Made by a program: the position numbers and the translations under genes. From NCBI GenBank assembly GCA_029959615.1, contig JASCOD010000006.1, positions 62,001 through 126,000 on the forward strand: a stretch of DNA of 64,000 bases, read 5' to 3'. The notes beneath the pieces are model-generated. The model saw only the letters and a list, made by a program, of their open reading frames with translations, searched no databases and had not been told where the DNA came from. The first letter of the stretch is position 1. Every line of letters begins with the position of its first letter. Shown piece by piece: positions 16,169-25,482 of this stretch. The stretch comes from Flavobacteriaceae bacterium PS02338 (GTDB lineage Bacteria > Bacteroidota > Bacteroidia > Sphingobacteriales > Sphingobacteriaceae).

Positions 16169-18139
16169 GTGTCAAGTCATAAAAATGTTAATGCCCTTAC
16201 TGCCGGAGGGTTATTAGTAACGCTAGGAATAGTGTTTGGTGATATAGGAACATCACCTCTTTATACTTTAAAAGCTATTTTTAAAATTGCTTTAGGAGAA
16301 CACAAAGGATCACCGCCACAAACTATAGATGAAGCTCTTGTATTAGGTGCACTTTCATGTATAATTTGGACTTTAACTCTCCAAACTACAATTAAATATG
16401 TTATTGTTACACTAAGGGCCGATAATAAAGGTGAGGGTGGGATTTTTTCTCTATACTCGCTAGTACGCAAAAAGGCAAAATGGCTAGTTGTGCCTGCCAT
16501 TATAGGTGGAGCAGCTTTACTTGCCGATGGCATGATTACTCCAAGTATAACGGTAACTTCGGCTATTGAAGGTTTAAAATTGAAGTTTCCAACGCTCGAG
16601 GTCTTCCCTATTGTAATTACCATCATCGCCATACTTTTTATCATTCAGCAATTCGGTACCAACTTGGTAGGGAAGCTGTTTGGTCCAATTATGTTTCTTT
16701 GGTTTGTTGTATTGGGGGCAATGGGATTCATGCATATCATTGATAGCCCATTTATATTAAAGGCCTTAAATCCATATTATGCTATTAATTTACTGGCGAC
16801 TAATTCGGAGGCATTCTTAATCCTTGGAGGTGTTTTTCTTTGTACTACGGGAGCTGAGGCACTTTATTCTGATTTGGGGCACTGTGGCAAAAGGAATATA
16901 CGTGTAAGTTGGATTTTTGTTAAATCAATGCTGATCCTTAACTACTTGGGGCAAGGTGCTTGGGTACTTAATCACGTAGATCAAGATTTGAAAGCCATCA
17001 ATCCGTTTTTTGAGTTAGTTCCAAGTAGCATGGTTTTGTACTTAGTGGGTTTGGCAACCATGGCAGCGGTAGTAGCATCGCAAGCCATGATTTCAGGAGC
17101 TTTTACACTTATATCTGAAGCAGTAAGGTTAAATCTTTGGCCTAAAGTGCGCATCAACTATCCGAGTGTTCAAAAAGGACAGTTATATGTGCCATCAATT
17201 AACTGGATTCTTTGTGTAGGCTGTATCATTATTGTATTGATATTTAAAAAATCGGATGATATGGAGGGTGCCTACGGACTAGCCATTAACCTGACATTTT
17301 TGATGACCACTATCTTGGTTATCGTATTTATGCTACGCAAGAAATTTCCTACATACTTGGTGGTGCTTTTCGGAGTGATTTACGGCGTGATCGAGCTGTT
17401 CTTCTTGGCTGGTAACATGTACAAGTTTACACATGGGGGATGGTTCGCTTTGTTAATCAGTATGGCGTTATTGAGCGTAATGTGGACTTGGTATGCCGCT
17501 CGTAAAATAAAAAACAGGTTTGTGAAATATGTAGAAATTGAGGATTACTACGATATCATTAAAGAATTGAGTAGTGACACTTCGGTGCCTAAGTTCTCGT
17601 CGCAATTGGTATACTTGACTAGTGCTAATTTCAAAACTGAAATCGAGTCTAAAATTGTTTATTCTATTATTCAGAAGGAACCTAAGCGAGCTGATGTTTA
17701 TTGGTTAGTCCATGTAGATGTAATGGATGAACCTTATACAATGGATTACAAAGTGGAGTTTTTAATCCCAGGCAAACTAATTAGAATCGATTTTAAACTT
17801 GGTTTTAGGATTGAGCAACGCGTAAATCTACTTTATCGAAAAGTGGTAGAAGATTTAGTGAAAAACGGAGAAGTAGACATTACCAGTCAGTATACATCTT
17901 TAAACAAACATAAGATTACAGGCGATTTTAGATTTGTGCTTTTGGAAAAAACCATGAGTAGATTTACCAATTTAAGTTTTTATGAAGAAACTGTGATGGA
18001 TTACTACATGATTTTGAAGAAATTGAGTTTGTCTGAAGTAACCAGTTTCGGTCTTGACTCTAGCTACGTAGATGTTGAGAAAGTACCGTTGATTTTTGTT
18101 AGTCCAGATGATATTGAACTGAATAGGTTGCCGGTGTAG
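16169..18139 (+). CDS. kup: KUP family potassium uptake protein
   Basis: 656 residues from a GTG start (MSSHKNVNALTAGG), chosen because a -7 box lies just upstream and because Kup homologues begin this way. The family signature GIVFGDIGTSPLYTL is near the N-terminus. About 12 membrane helices fill residues 10-440 (for example LVVPAIIGGAALLADGMITP, the TPSITVTSAIEG loop, VLYLVGLATMAAVVASQAMI), followed by a cytoplasmic C-terminal domain of about 200 residues. It imports potassium by proton symport across the inner membrane. It is monocistronic and convergent with the prenyltransferase. Confidence 0.95.
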   Translation: MSSHKNVNALTAGGLLVTLGIVFGDIGTSPLYTLKAIFKIALGEHKGSPPQTIDEALVLGALSCIIWTLTLQTTIKYVIVTLRADNKGEGGIFSLYSLVRKKAKWLVVPAIIGGAALLADGMITPSITVTSAIEGLKLKFPTLEVFPIVITIIAILFIIQQFGTNLVGKLFGPIMFLWFVVLGAMGFMHIIDSPFILKALNPYYAINLLATNSEAFLILGGVFLCTTGAEALYSDLGHCGKRNIRVSWIFVKSMLILNYLGQGAWVLNHVDQDLKAINPFFELVPSSMVLYLVGLATMAAVVASQAMISGAFTLISEAVRLNLWPKVRINYPSVQKGQLYVPSINWILCVGCIIIVLIFKKSDDMEGAYGLAINLTFLMTTILVIVFMLRKKFPTYLVVLFGVIYGVIELFFLAGNMYKFTHGGWFALLISMALLSVMWTWYAARKIKNRFVKYVEIEDYYDIIKELSSDTSVPKFSSQLVYLTSANFKTEIESKIVYSIIQKEPKRADVYWLVHVDVMDEPYTMDYKVEFLIPGKLIRIDFKLGFRIEQRVNLLYRKVVEDLVKNGEVDITSQYTSLNKHKITGDFRFVLLEKTMSRFTNLSFYEETVMDYYMILKKLSLSEVTSFGLDSSYVDVEKVPLIFVSPDDIELNRLPV

Positions 18140-18339
18140 GAGTCATCAGGAACTAGAGGTAAGGTATCAGTTTTTTAGGGGTTAGGGTATAGTAATTAGG
18201 TGTTAGTCTTGGCTAATTTATACGGTTGTCCTAGAATTGCATATGCTAAAAAATCGTCCTAATTAGCAGAAAGAATTTGAAGGCTTTTGTGCGTGCTGGC
18301 TTAGTAAATACCTGCAGTAGGCAGATTAACCATTAACAA

Positions 18340-19197
18340 TTACCTGCTCCTCAAATAAGCATCAACTAAAAAGCAAATAGCGAATACAACAGAAGCATAA
18401 CCATTGGTGGTAGCAAAAGCTCTATCAACTTTACTAATATCATTCGGTTTTACTAGGCGGTGTTGGTAAATCAACATTGCACAGAAAAATACAACTCCCA
18501 TATAGTAAGGCCAACCAAAATCCAATAAGAAAATTGGACTGATTACACATGCTGCAGAAAGTAGGTGTAAAAAAGAAGATAAATTTAAAGCATTTTTTCT
18601 GCCCAATGCAGAAGGGATGGAATGTAGTTTTTCCGAGCGATCAAATTCTTCATCCTGCAGTGCATAAATAATATCGAAACCACTCACCCAAAATAAAACG
18701 GCAAAGGAGTAAAGTACGGGTACAAGGTTAAATTCCCCAGTTACCGCAATATAAGCACCAATTGGAGCGAGACCTAAGCCAAGGCCCAAAACCAAGTGAC
18801 ATAAGGCTGTGAAACGTTTGGTATAGCTATAAAAAAGTACCACAAAAATGGCTATCGGCGAAAGATAGAAACAGAGTGGATTGATTAAATATGTAGTGGC
18901 AATAAAAAGTAAGCAGTTGATAATGACAAAAGTTAGTGCAGCCTTAGCCGAAATTTTACCAGACGGAATGTCCCTAGTCACAGTTCTTGGATTTTTGGCA
19001 TCAATGTCTCTGTCTAAATATCTGTTGAATGCCATAGCCGCATTTCTCGCAAACACCATACACAATACAACGGCCAACAGTAAAAGCCAATTAAATGGGG
19101 TGTTGGTGGTAGTAATACCTAAAAAAAAGCCAATGAAAGCAAAGGGCATGGCAAATATTGAATGGGCAAATAATACGAGAGAAAAATATTTCTTCAT
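18340..19197 (-). CDS. UbiA-type polyprenyltransferase
   Basis: 285 residues and eight to nine hydrophobic helices. Both Asp-rich motifs are present: NRYLDRDIDAKNPRT (prenyl-diphosphate/Mg site) and DEEFDRSEKLHSIP, the latter typical of 4-hydroxybenzoate-type UbiA enzymes rather than MenA. It transfers a polyprenyl chain to an aromatic acid in the membrane. With ubiE nearby, a role in menaquinone synthesis is likely; it could be the MqnP enzyme of the futalosine route, but no mqn or men genes are visible to settle this. It lies 55 bases downstream of engB on the same strand. Confidence 0.9.
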   Translation of the reverse strand: MKKYFSLVLFAHSIFAMPFAFIGFFLGITTTNTPFNWLLLLAVVLCMVFARNAAMAFNRYLDRDIDAKNPRTVTRDIPSGKISAKAALTFVIINCLLFIATTYLINPLCFYLSPIAIFVVLFYSYTKRFTALCHLVLGLGLGLAPIGAYIAVTGEFNLVPVLYSFAVLFWVSGFDIIYALQDEEFDRSEKLHSIPSALGRKNALNLSSFLHLLSAACVISPIFLLDFGWPYYMGVVFFCAMLIYQHRLVKPNDISKVDRAFATTNGYASVVFAICFLVDAYLRSR

Positions 19198-19252
19198 CTT
19201 GGCAGTTAATATTAAAATCGTTTAGTTTGGGACGTTTACGATTGAGTAAGGA

Positions 19253-19897
19253 CTATTCTGAGTCGCTGGCAGAATAAAACTTAGGATCTATTTCGGGTTT
19301 AACAAAATCTTCATTCACCTCTTGTACAAATTGTAGGACCTTTTCTCTGCCCTGTCCTTTTTCTGAAGAAGTAATGAAAAATGGCGGAACTTCTTCAAAC
19401 CATCCAAGTAAAGCTTTGTTGAATTTCGCTACGTTTTGGTCGGTTTTTACTCCCGATTGCTTGTCGGCTTTGGTATAAACCAATGCAAAGGGGATGCCGC
19501 ATTCGCCGAGCCAACAACAAAATTCTAGGTCGATTTTTTGAGGTTCTAACCTACTATCAATTAGTACAAAAACACATTGTAGGTTCTCCCTTTTAGTAAG
19601 ATAAGCCCTAATGAATTTCTCCCATTTTTCTCTACTGGTTTTCGAAACTTTAGCATAACCATAGCCCGGTAAATCTACAATATACCATTTTTCGTTCACC
19701 AAAAAGTGGTTAATCAACTGTGTTTTTCCAGGTTTTTGCGAGGTTTTGGCTAATCCTTGCTGGTTAACTAACATGTTTATTAGCGAAGATTTACCTACGT
19801 TAGAACGACCTATAAAAGCATATTCTGGCATTTCGGGTAGGGGCAAGGCCGATACTTTGGTATTACTAACTACGAAGGTTGCAGATTTGATAATCAT
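19253..19897 (-). CDS. engB: Ribosome biogenesis GTPase EngB/YsxC
   Basis: 214 residues, standard length. GTPase motifs are complete: G1 GRSNVGKSSL, G2 region with conserved Thr (QKPGKTQLINHF), G3 DLPGYGYAKV, G4 TKADK and G5 TSSEKGQG. EngB (YihA/YsxC) is an essential GTPase that acts in large ribosomal subunit assembly. The short acidic C-terminal extension (KPEIDPKFYSASDSE) is unremarkable. An exact -7 box lies four bases before the ATG. The UbiA-type gene follows. Confidence 0.96.
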   Translation of the reverse strand: MIIKSATFVVSNTKVSALPLPEMPEYAFIGRSNVGKSSLINMLVNQQGLAKTSQKPGKTQLINHFLVNEKWYIVDLPGYGYAKVSKTSREKWEKFIRAYLTKRENLQCVFVLIDSRLEPQKIDLEFCCWLGECGIPFALVYTKADKQSGVKTDQNVAKFNKALLGWFEEVPPFFITSSEKGQGREKVLQFVQEVNEDFVKPEIDPKFYSASDSE

Positions 19898-19901
19898 GCT
19901 G

Positions 19902-19909
19902 CAAAGGTA
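19902..19909 (-). promoter_or_regulatory. -7 promoter element of engB
   Basis: TACCTTTG on the minus strand matches TAnnTTTG exactly, four bases before the ATG; implies a leaderless or near-leaderless mRNA. Confidence 0.6.
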
Positions 19910-20014
19910 GTGATTTTGTTAGGATGGTTAACTTTTCCAATCGCTTAAGTGTGTAAGTAGGCTGTAAATGACAATTAACCGATTAACCAATTCATACAAT
20001 TCACCAATTAAACT

Positions 20015-20022
20015 TATCTTTG
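20015..20022 (+). promoter_or_regulatory. -7 promoter element of ubiE, which decides the start
   Basis: TATCTTTG matches TAnnTTTG exactly and ends nine bases before the ATG at 20032. It overlaps the upstream TTG (20020), ruling that codon out as the start. Confidence 0.6.
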
Positions 20023-20031
20023 CATTGCATT

Positions 20032-20760
20032 ATGAATCCACAAATTACTCCATATTCTGGTACCGAAACCAAAAAAGAACAGGTAGCCAATATGTTCAAT
20101 AACATTTCAGGTACTTATGATTTTTTAAATCATTTTCTTTCTTTAGGGATTGATATCATTTGGCGTAAGAAGGCTATTAAAGAGCTTTTGTCCGCTAAAC
20201 CAAAGCGCATATTAGATGTAGCTACAGGAACCGGAGATTTCGCATTTGAATCCATCAAAATTTTAAAGCCTCAACAAATTATTGGTGTAGACATTTCTGA
20301 AGGAATGTTAGAAGTTGCAAAGAAAAAGATTGAGGAAAGAAATTTAGGACATATTTTCTCCGTTCAAAAAGGCGATTCTGAAGGTCTACATTTCGAAGAC
20401 AATACATTTGATGCGATTACAGTAGCTTTTGGCGTACGTAACTATGAAAATTTGGAAAAGGGATTAACTGATATGTTGCGGGTTTTAAAACCAGGAGGAA
20501 AGGTGGTGGTATTAGAATTCTCAAAACCGAAAGTATTTCCTGTAAAACAACTTTATCATTTTTATTTTAGATACGCTACACCTTTTTTTGGTGGCCTGTT
20601 TTCTAAAGATAAAAAAGCCTATGCTTACTTGGAGGAATCTGTGCAAGCTTTCCCAGATGGTAAGAATTTTACTGCCTTAATGGAAAAAGTTGGCTATCAA
20701 CATACCAAACACCGTTCGTTAACGTTTGGAATTAGTGCCATCTACACCGGTATTAAATGA
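20032..20760 (+). CDS. ubiE: Demethylmenaquinone methyltransferase (UbiE/MenG)
   Basis: 242 residues from MNPQITPYSG. It methylates demethylmenaquinone with S-adenosylmethionine, the last step of menaquinone synthesis. The SAM-binding motif is RILDVATGTGDFAFE, with the family signatures NMFNNISGTYDFLNHFLSLG and VAFGVRNYENLEKGLTDMLRVLKPGG. Its stop overlaps the start of porT by four bases (ATGA), so the two are translationally coupled. Quinone in this lineage is menaquinone (known for Bacteroidota), so the menaquinone reaction is the relevant one. Confidence 0.95.
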   Translation: MNPQITPYSGTETKKEQVANMFNNISGTYDFLNHFLSLGIDIIWRKKAIKELLSAKPKRILDVATGTGDFAFESIKILKPQQIIGVDISEGMLEVAKKKIEERNLGHIFSVQKGDSEGLHFEDNTFDAITVAFGVRNYENLEKGLTDMLRVLKPGGKVVVLEFSKPKVFPVKQLYHFYFRYATPFFGGLFSKDKKAYAYLEESVQAFPDGKNFTALMEKVGYQHTKHRSLTFGISAIYTGIK

Positions 20761-21512
20761 AGAAACACCTACTAATTCTCTTGTTTTCCGTAATTGCGTT
20801 AAATGCTAAAGCTCAAAATTGGGGTGGAGGTATTGATGAGGAAAGCTTTAACTGGGGATTTGGGTTTCAATACGTGGCTTCGGAGTTTAAAATTACCAGA
20901 ACACCAAACTGGCGTGATGTTTTTCTGGATTACGAGCAATACAATCGACCTATTACTGATCGCTTAAATTCCATCAGTTCTCCACTCTCTGCAGGTTTCG
21001 GAATTGGATTTGTACTTAACCTGAAATTGACCAAGAATTTAGATTTGAGAAGTACCCCAACCTTGGTGTTTAACGATAGATTGGTAGATTATCAATATGA
21101 ACTGCCATCAGTTAATATTCCAACTGAATTTACTGAGGGAAGAACTCAGCAAAAAGTTTCGGCGACAATGGTAGATCTTCCCTTGGGCATTAAACTAAAA
21201 TCGGAGAGAAGGAGAGATTTCAGAGCCTACTTACTTCTTGGTGCTAAATATTCGGTTGATTTGGCTTCAGGTAAAAAAACAAATGACAGCGATAAAGCGC
21301 TTATCTATAAAATTCTGAAAAACAAAAAGAATTTCGCCTCTTATGAGGCCGCCATCGGTTTTGATCTGTATTTCGAATATTTTAAAATGTCTCCAGAAAT
21401 TAAGATTTCACATTCTTTTGGCGATGTACTTAAGCATGAAAATCACCCTTTTGCAAGCCCTATTGAAAAAGCTATTTTGAGAAATTTTACTTTCAGTTTG
21501 TTTTTCGAGTAA
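20757..21512 (+). CDS. porT: PorT-like outer-membrane beta-barrel protein (T9SS)
   Basis: 251 residues. Signal peptide 1-19 (ALNAKAQ), then a beta-barrel-like pattern of alternating strands (LSAGFGIGFVLNLKLTKNLDLRSTPTLVF, with GAKYSVDL and AAIGFDLYFEYFKMSPEIKISHSF later) ending in FTFSLFFE with a terminal aromatic-rich strand. Length and the position directly after ubiE fit PorT/SprT, an outer-membrane protein essential for type IX secretion in Porphyromonas and Flavobacterium. The ATG overlaps the ubiE stop. PorT is assigned from context and overall pattern, since the family has few fixed motifs. Confidence 0.78.
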   Translation: MKKHLLILLFSVIALNAKAQNWGGGIDEESFNWGFGFQYVASEFKITRTPNWRDVFLDYEQYNRPITDRLNSISSPLSAGFGIGFVLNLKLTKNLDLRSTPTLVFNDRLVDYQYELPSVNIPTEFTEGRTQQKVSATMVDLPLGIKLKSERRRDFRAYLLLGAKYSVDLASGKKTNDSDKALIYKILKNKKNFASYEAAIGFDLYFEYFKMSPEIKISHSFGDVLKHENHPFASPIEKAILRNFTFSLFFE

Positions 21513-21532
21513 TCTGCTTTTAGGAAAAAACA

Positions 21533-21540
21533 TAACTTTG
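21533..21540 (+). promoter_or_regulatory. -7 promoter element of the SDR gene
   Basis: TAACTTTG matches TAnnTTTG exactly, 19 bases before the ATG at 21560. Confidence 0.55.
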
Positions 21541-21559
21541 TCCCAAATACATTTAACTA

Positions 21560-22318
21560 ATGGCTAAAATTGCATTAATTACAGGAGCAACTTCAGGTAT
21601 TGGAGCCGCCTGTGCAGATACCTTTGCAGCACAGGGATACGATTTAATTTTAATAGCTAGACGAGAAAATCTTTTAATTGCCCAAGCGCAACAACTGATA
21701 GATAAATACGCCATTAAGGTGAAAAAAATCCAAGCCGACGTTAGGGATAAAGAGAATATCAACTATGTGTTGGAGACATTGCCTGCCGAGTGGAAAAAGG
21801 TAGATGTTTTGGTGAATAATGCAGGTTTAAGTCAAGGGTTAGAACCAATAGATAAAGGTGATACCGATGACTGGGACAGGATGATTGACACTAATGTAAA
21901 AGGCTTGCTCTACGTTACCAAAGTAGTTTCTGGGTGGATGGTAGCAGCAAAAAAAGGACATATCGTTAATATTGGTTCGATAGCCGGTAAAGAGGTTTAC
22001 CCTAACGGAAATGTGTATTGTGCAACTAAACATGCAGTAGATGCACTTAGTAAGGCAATGCGTGTAGACTTTTTACCTCATGGTATTAAAGTAACTGCTA
22101 TTAACCCTGGAATGGTAGAAACAGAATTTTCAATTGTGCGTTTTAAAGGTGATGAAAATAGGGCCAAGAAAGTTTATGATGGATTGGAGCCTTTAATTGC
22201 GCAAGATATAGCTGATGCAATTTGGTATGTGGTAAGTAGACCAGCACACGTTAATATTAACGACATGTTGATCATGCCAACTGCACAAGCTACCGGAACC
22301 ATTGTAAAAAGAGATTAA
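21560..22318 (+). CDS. Short-chain dehydrogenase/reductase (YdfG-like)
   Basis: 252 residues. Classical SDR: cofactor motif TGATSGIGAACA at the N-terminus, ARR after the second strand suggesting NADP preference, NNAGLSQG, and the catalytic triad with Ser in NIGSIAGKEVYPNG and YCATK. The region NPGMVETEFSIVRFKGD resembles the YdfG group, which oxidise L-allo-threonine, serine and 3-hydroxy acids. Substrate is not certain. It has its own -7 box and begins a run of plus-strand genes. Confidence 0.92.
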   Translation: MAKIALITGATSGIGAACADTFAAQGYDLILIARRENLLIAQAQQLIDKYAIKVKKIQADVRDKENINYVLETLPAEWKKVDVLVNNAGLSQGLEPIDKGDTDDWDRMIDTNVKGLLYVTKVVSGWMVAAKKGHIVNIGSIAGKEVYPNGNVYCATKHAVDALSKAMRVDFLPHGIKVTAINPGMVETEFSIVRFKGDENRAKKVYDGLEPLIAQDIADAIWYVVSRPAHVNINDMLIMPTAQATGTIVKRD

Positions 22319-22443
22319 GGATTGGTTAATTGTTTAAATCGTTTAAACTGGTTAGTCGATACTGAACGGCGATTAACCAGCAGCAAGCTAATTCGACCAA
22401 AAACAAAACCAATTACACAAATAACCAGTTAACCCAATCAAAT

Positions 22444-22890
22444 ATGATATCAACAAACATAGATCAGGAAATAAAACAAGCAATGCTTTCTAAAGACCAA
22501 GTAAAATTGAGAGGTCTTAGGGCTATAAAAGCAGCATTGTTATTGGCTAAAACAGAAAAAGGCCATGCAGAAGACCTTAATGAAGAAGCTGAAATAAAAA
22601 TTTTACAAAAGCTCGTTAAGCAACGTAAAGAGTCGGCAGATATATACAAATCTCAAAACAGAGAAGACCTTTATCAAGTAGAGCAGGAAGAGATAGATGT
22701 GATTTCTCAGTTTTTACCAAAACAGATGGAAAGAGCAGAAATAGAAGCGGTTATAGCTAAGATAATTGCAGAAACTGGAGCAAGTTCTATCAAAGAAATG
22801 GGTAAGATAATGGGGTTGGCGAACAAAGAATTGTCGGGTAAAGCAGAAGGTAAATTAATAGGTGAAATTGTAAAAAGTCAACTAGCTTAG
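22444..22890 (+). CDS. GatB/YqeY domain-containing protein
   Basis: 148 residues, the full length of stand-alone YqeY proteins. All-helical, with KARD-type text KLRGLRAIKAALLLAKTEKG, KILQKLVKQRKESADIYKSQNRED, QFLPKQM and MGKIMGLANKELSGKAEGKLIGEIVK. The domain is the tail of GatB, which binds tRNA in glutamyl/aspartyl-tRNA amidation; free-standing members have an unclear role, probably in tRNA handling. A 125-base spacer separates it from the SDR gene. Confidence 0.92.
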   Translation: MISTNIDQEIKQAMLSKDQVKLRGLRAIKAALLLAKTEKGHAEDLNEEAEIKILQKLVKQRKESADIYKSQNREDLYQVEQEEIDVISQFLPKQMERAEIEAVIAKIIAETGASSIKEMGKIMGLANKELSGKAEGKLIGEIVKSQLA

Positions 22891-23007
22891 TACGCTATGA
22901 AGTCTGATACAATGGGTAGCTGATAAAAAATATAATATTATTTCTTATTAATTGCCTTTACTCTATTAACTTAGTGGCATATACCATAATCACACACAAT
23001 AATATTT

Positions 23008-23772
23008 ATGAATTACGAAGTAATTGAAGAAGAAGGATTTAAGTTTATAGAGGTTGGAGAAGGGGAACCTTTAGTGTTGCTTCATGGTTTAATGGGGGAG
23101 TTGAGTAACTGGGAACATACGATAGAAAAATTTAGAGGTAAATACAGGGTAATAGTACCTATACTGCCTATATACGAACTTCCAATATTAACATTAGGTG
23201 TAAAGAGCCTTTCAAAATTCTTACATCGTTTTCTGAAATTTAAAAAGTTAGACCAAGTGGTGTTGGTTGGAAATTCGCTTGGAGGGCATGTTGGTTTAGT
23301 ATTTACGGTGTCACACCAAGAATTTGTTAAAGCTTTAGTACTTACAGGAAGTTCTGGTTTGTACGAAAATGCTTTTGGTGGTTCATTCCCAAAAAGAGAA
23401 AGCTATGATTTCATAAGAGAGAAAGTAGCATTTACCTTTTATGATCCAGCTACTGCAACTAAGGAATTGGTTGATGAGGTATTTAAAACTGTGAACGATC
23501 GCTCGAGGGTAATTCGCATTTTGGCTTTGGCTAAATCTGCTATTAGACATAATATGGGGAAAGAGTTGAAGAAGATCACTATTCCAGTGTCGTTAATATG
23601 GGGCAAACAAGATAAAGTTACGCCACCGGAAGTAGCACAAGAATTCCACGAATTATTACCGAACTCGGAGTTAAATTGGGTAGATAAGTGTGGACATGCA
23701 CCTATGATGGAGCAACCAGAAATATTTAACGACTACCTTGATAAATTTTTGGACAGAATTTTGCTGAAATAA
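23008..23772 (+). CDS. Alpha/beta hydrolase fold protein
   Basis: 254 residues. Nucleophile elbow GNSLGGH, oxyanion stretch LLHGLMGELSNWEH, acid after strand 7 (IWGKQDKVTP) and catalytic His in KCGHAPMMEQPE are all present, so it is a complete esterase/lipase-type enzyme of the MhpC-like group. No signal peptide. The substrate cannot be inferred. It lies in a plus-strand series leading to nadK and bamA. Confidence 0.9.
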   Translation: MNYEVIEEEGFKFIEVGEGEPLVLLHGLMGELSNWEHTIEKFRGKYRVIVPILPIYELPILTLGVKSLSKFLHRFLKFKKLDQVVLVGNSLGGHVGLVFTVSHQEFVKALVLTGSSGLYENAFGGSFPKRESYDFIREKVAFTFYDPATATKELVDEVFKTVNDRSRVIRILALAKSAIRHNMGKELKKITIPVSLIWGKQDKVTPPEVAQEFHELLPNSELNWVDKCGHAPMMEQPEIFNDYLDKFLDRILLK

Positions 23773-23811
23773 AAAAGGACTACATTTTGATTCAGTGTTT
23801 TAAAATCTAAT

Positions 23812-23827
23812 CCCGATAGCTATCGGG
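23812..23827. repeat. Dispersed palindrome CCCGATAGCTATCGGG, copy 1
   Basis: A perfect 16-base palindrome. It recurs extended to 18 bases at 47081-47098, and a degenerate form is at 33765-33782. Confidence 0.7.
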
Positions 23828-23844
23828 CGTAAATTTAAAATATA

Positions 23845-24507
23845 ATGATAGCAGGAGAACTCATATCGAATACCATACCACCTTTGCATACTTCCGACAC
23901 GGTTAGGAAGGCTTTGGATCGTATGAACGAGTTCAAGCTTTATCATTTACCCATTGTAAACGAAATCCAGTATTTAGGTTTGGTTTCCGAAGAAGAGTTG
24001 ATGGAAGCTAGGGACATGGAGATAGCTATAGGTGCATTACCATTAAGTCTCCTTAACCTGTTCACATTTGAAAATGCACATATTTACGAGGTTATACGTT
24101 TATTTAGTGAACTGCAATTGTCGGCCGTACCCGTTTTAGATCAGCAAAAAAACTATTTAGGTTTGGTTTCTATCAATAATCTATTGAGTTATACTGCCAA
24201 TCTTTATTCTGTTAATGAACCTGGAGGTATTATTGTATTGTCTATCAGTAACAGAAATAACTCACTGGCGCATATGTCACAAATTGTAGAGGCAGATAAT
24301 GCGCAAATACTTTCTTCCTACATTAGTTCTTTTCCAGATTCGACCAGGTTAGAAGTGACTTTGAAAATTAATAAGACAGAACTTTCTAGTATCGTCTCTG
24401 CATTTGAGCGATACGATTATGAAGTTAAAGCTGTATTCAATAACAGCAATCACGACGATGGTTCTATGGATAGATTTAATTCTTTCATGAACTATTTAAA
24501 TGTATAA
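23845..24507 (+). CDS. CBS domain-containing protein
   Basis: 220 residues. Two CBS repeats at about 1-55 (NTIPPLHTSDTVRKALDRMNEF, YHLPIV, YLGLVSEEEL) and 65-125 (HIYEVIRLFSELQLSAVPVLDQQKNYLGLVSINNL), followed by an ACT-like C-terminal part (IIVLSISNRNNSLAHMSQIVE). CBS pairs bind adenosyl ligands and act as energy or redox sensors. It is conserved next to nadK in Bacteroidota, so a link to NAD(P) metabolism is possible (inference). Confidence 0.88.
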   Translation: MIAGELISNTIPPLHTSDTVRKALDRMNEFKLYHLPIVNEIQYLGLVSEEELMEARDMEIAIGALPLSLLNLFTFENAHIYEVIRLFSELQLSAVPVLDQQKNYLGLVSINNLLSYTANLYSVNEPGGIIVLSISNRNNSLAHMSQIVEADNAQILSSYISSFPDSTRLEVTLKINKTELSSIVSAFERYDYEVKAVFNNSNHDDGSMDRFNSFMNYLNV

Positions 24508-24599
24508 TTCCTTGCGTGAGACCATCATGACTTTGAGTAGGAATATGCCAGAGCAGATAAATCATGATAGCTTGGGCAATGCTAAAATAGATTAAACGA

Positions 24600-25481
24600 A
24601 TGAAAATAGCTCTTTACGGTAGAGATTTTAATGATAGCGTATTACCATTTGTACAAGAGGTATTTGATACCTTGGGTGCAAGTCAGATAGAAATAACAGT
24701 TTACCAAAAGTTTTTTGATTTCGTAAGTAATAAATTAGTGCTTCCTAAGCATATCTCCACCTTTACTGGGCATCAGGAATTGCTAAGTAAAGCTGATATT
24801 TTATTGAGTTTGGGAGGTGATGGTACTTTGCTAGATACTATTTCTTTTGTTAGGGATTCTCAAATCCCAGTAATTGGAATCAATTTTGGTCGTTTGGGTT
24901 TTTTAGCCAGTATTAATAAGGCTGAAATTCATGAAGCCATAAAAGCACTTGTCAATGGTCAGTATTCAATAGATAAACGTAGCTTGCTGAGCTTGGAATC
25001 TAAGAGTGGATTGTTTGGCGATGAAAATTTTGCGCTAAATGATATTACTATCCATAGAAGAGATGATTCTGCGATGATGATTATCCATGCCTATATGAAT
25101 GGCGAGTTTGTAAACTCCTATTGGGCGGATGGATTGATCATTGCTACACCAACTGGTTCTACTGCCTATTCTCTAAGTTGCGGAGGGCCAATCATTTTGC
25201 CAAGTGCACAAAACTTTGTCATCACACCTGTTGCCCCACATAATCTTAATGTAAGACCAATTATTGTTCCTGACGATGTAGAGCTTACTTTTGAAGTAGA
25301 GGCACGCAGTACAAAGTTTCTGCTAACTTGTGATTCTCGAACAGAAACTGTTGATCGTAGTGTTAAAATTAGCATCAGCAAAGCAAAATTTAATATAAAT
25401 CTTATCCGCCTTAACAATGAAACGTTTTTAACTACGTTAAGGAATAAATTGCTTTGGGGTATCGATACCCGTAATTATTAG
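24600..25481 (+). CDS. nadK: NAD kinase
   Basis: 293 residues. Phosphorylates NAD to NADP. The diagnostic GGDGT motif (SLGGDGTLLDTI) and the NE/D-type region FALNDITIHR, SYWADGLIIATPTGSTAYSLSCGGPI and the ITPVAPHNLNVRPIIVPDD stretch are all there. The gene ends one base before the porG start (TAG-G-ATG), so translation of porG is probably coupled to it. Cytoplasmic. Confidence 0.96.
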   Translation: MKIALYGRDFNDSVLPFVQEVFDTLGASQIEITVYQKFFDFVSNKLVLPKHISTFTGHQELLSKADILLSLGGDGTLLDTISFVRDSQIPVIGINFGRLGFLASINKAEIHEAIKALVNGQYSIDKRSLLSLESKSGLFGDENFALNDITIHRRDDSAMMIIHAYMNGEFVNSYWADGLIIATPTGSTAYSLSCGGPIILPSAQNFVITPVAPHNLNVRPIIVPDDVELTFEVEARSTKFLLTCDSRTETVDRSVKISISKAKFNINLIRLNNETFLTTLRNKLLWGIDTRNY

Positions 25482-25482
25482 G

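Noticed and set aside
18340..19197. Firm assignment of the UbiA-type enzyme to the futalosine pathway (mqnP)
   Set aside because: The second Asp motif excludes MenA-like type but no other mqn genes are in view, so only the family is given.
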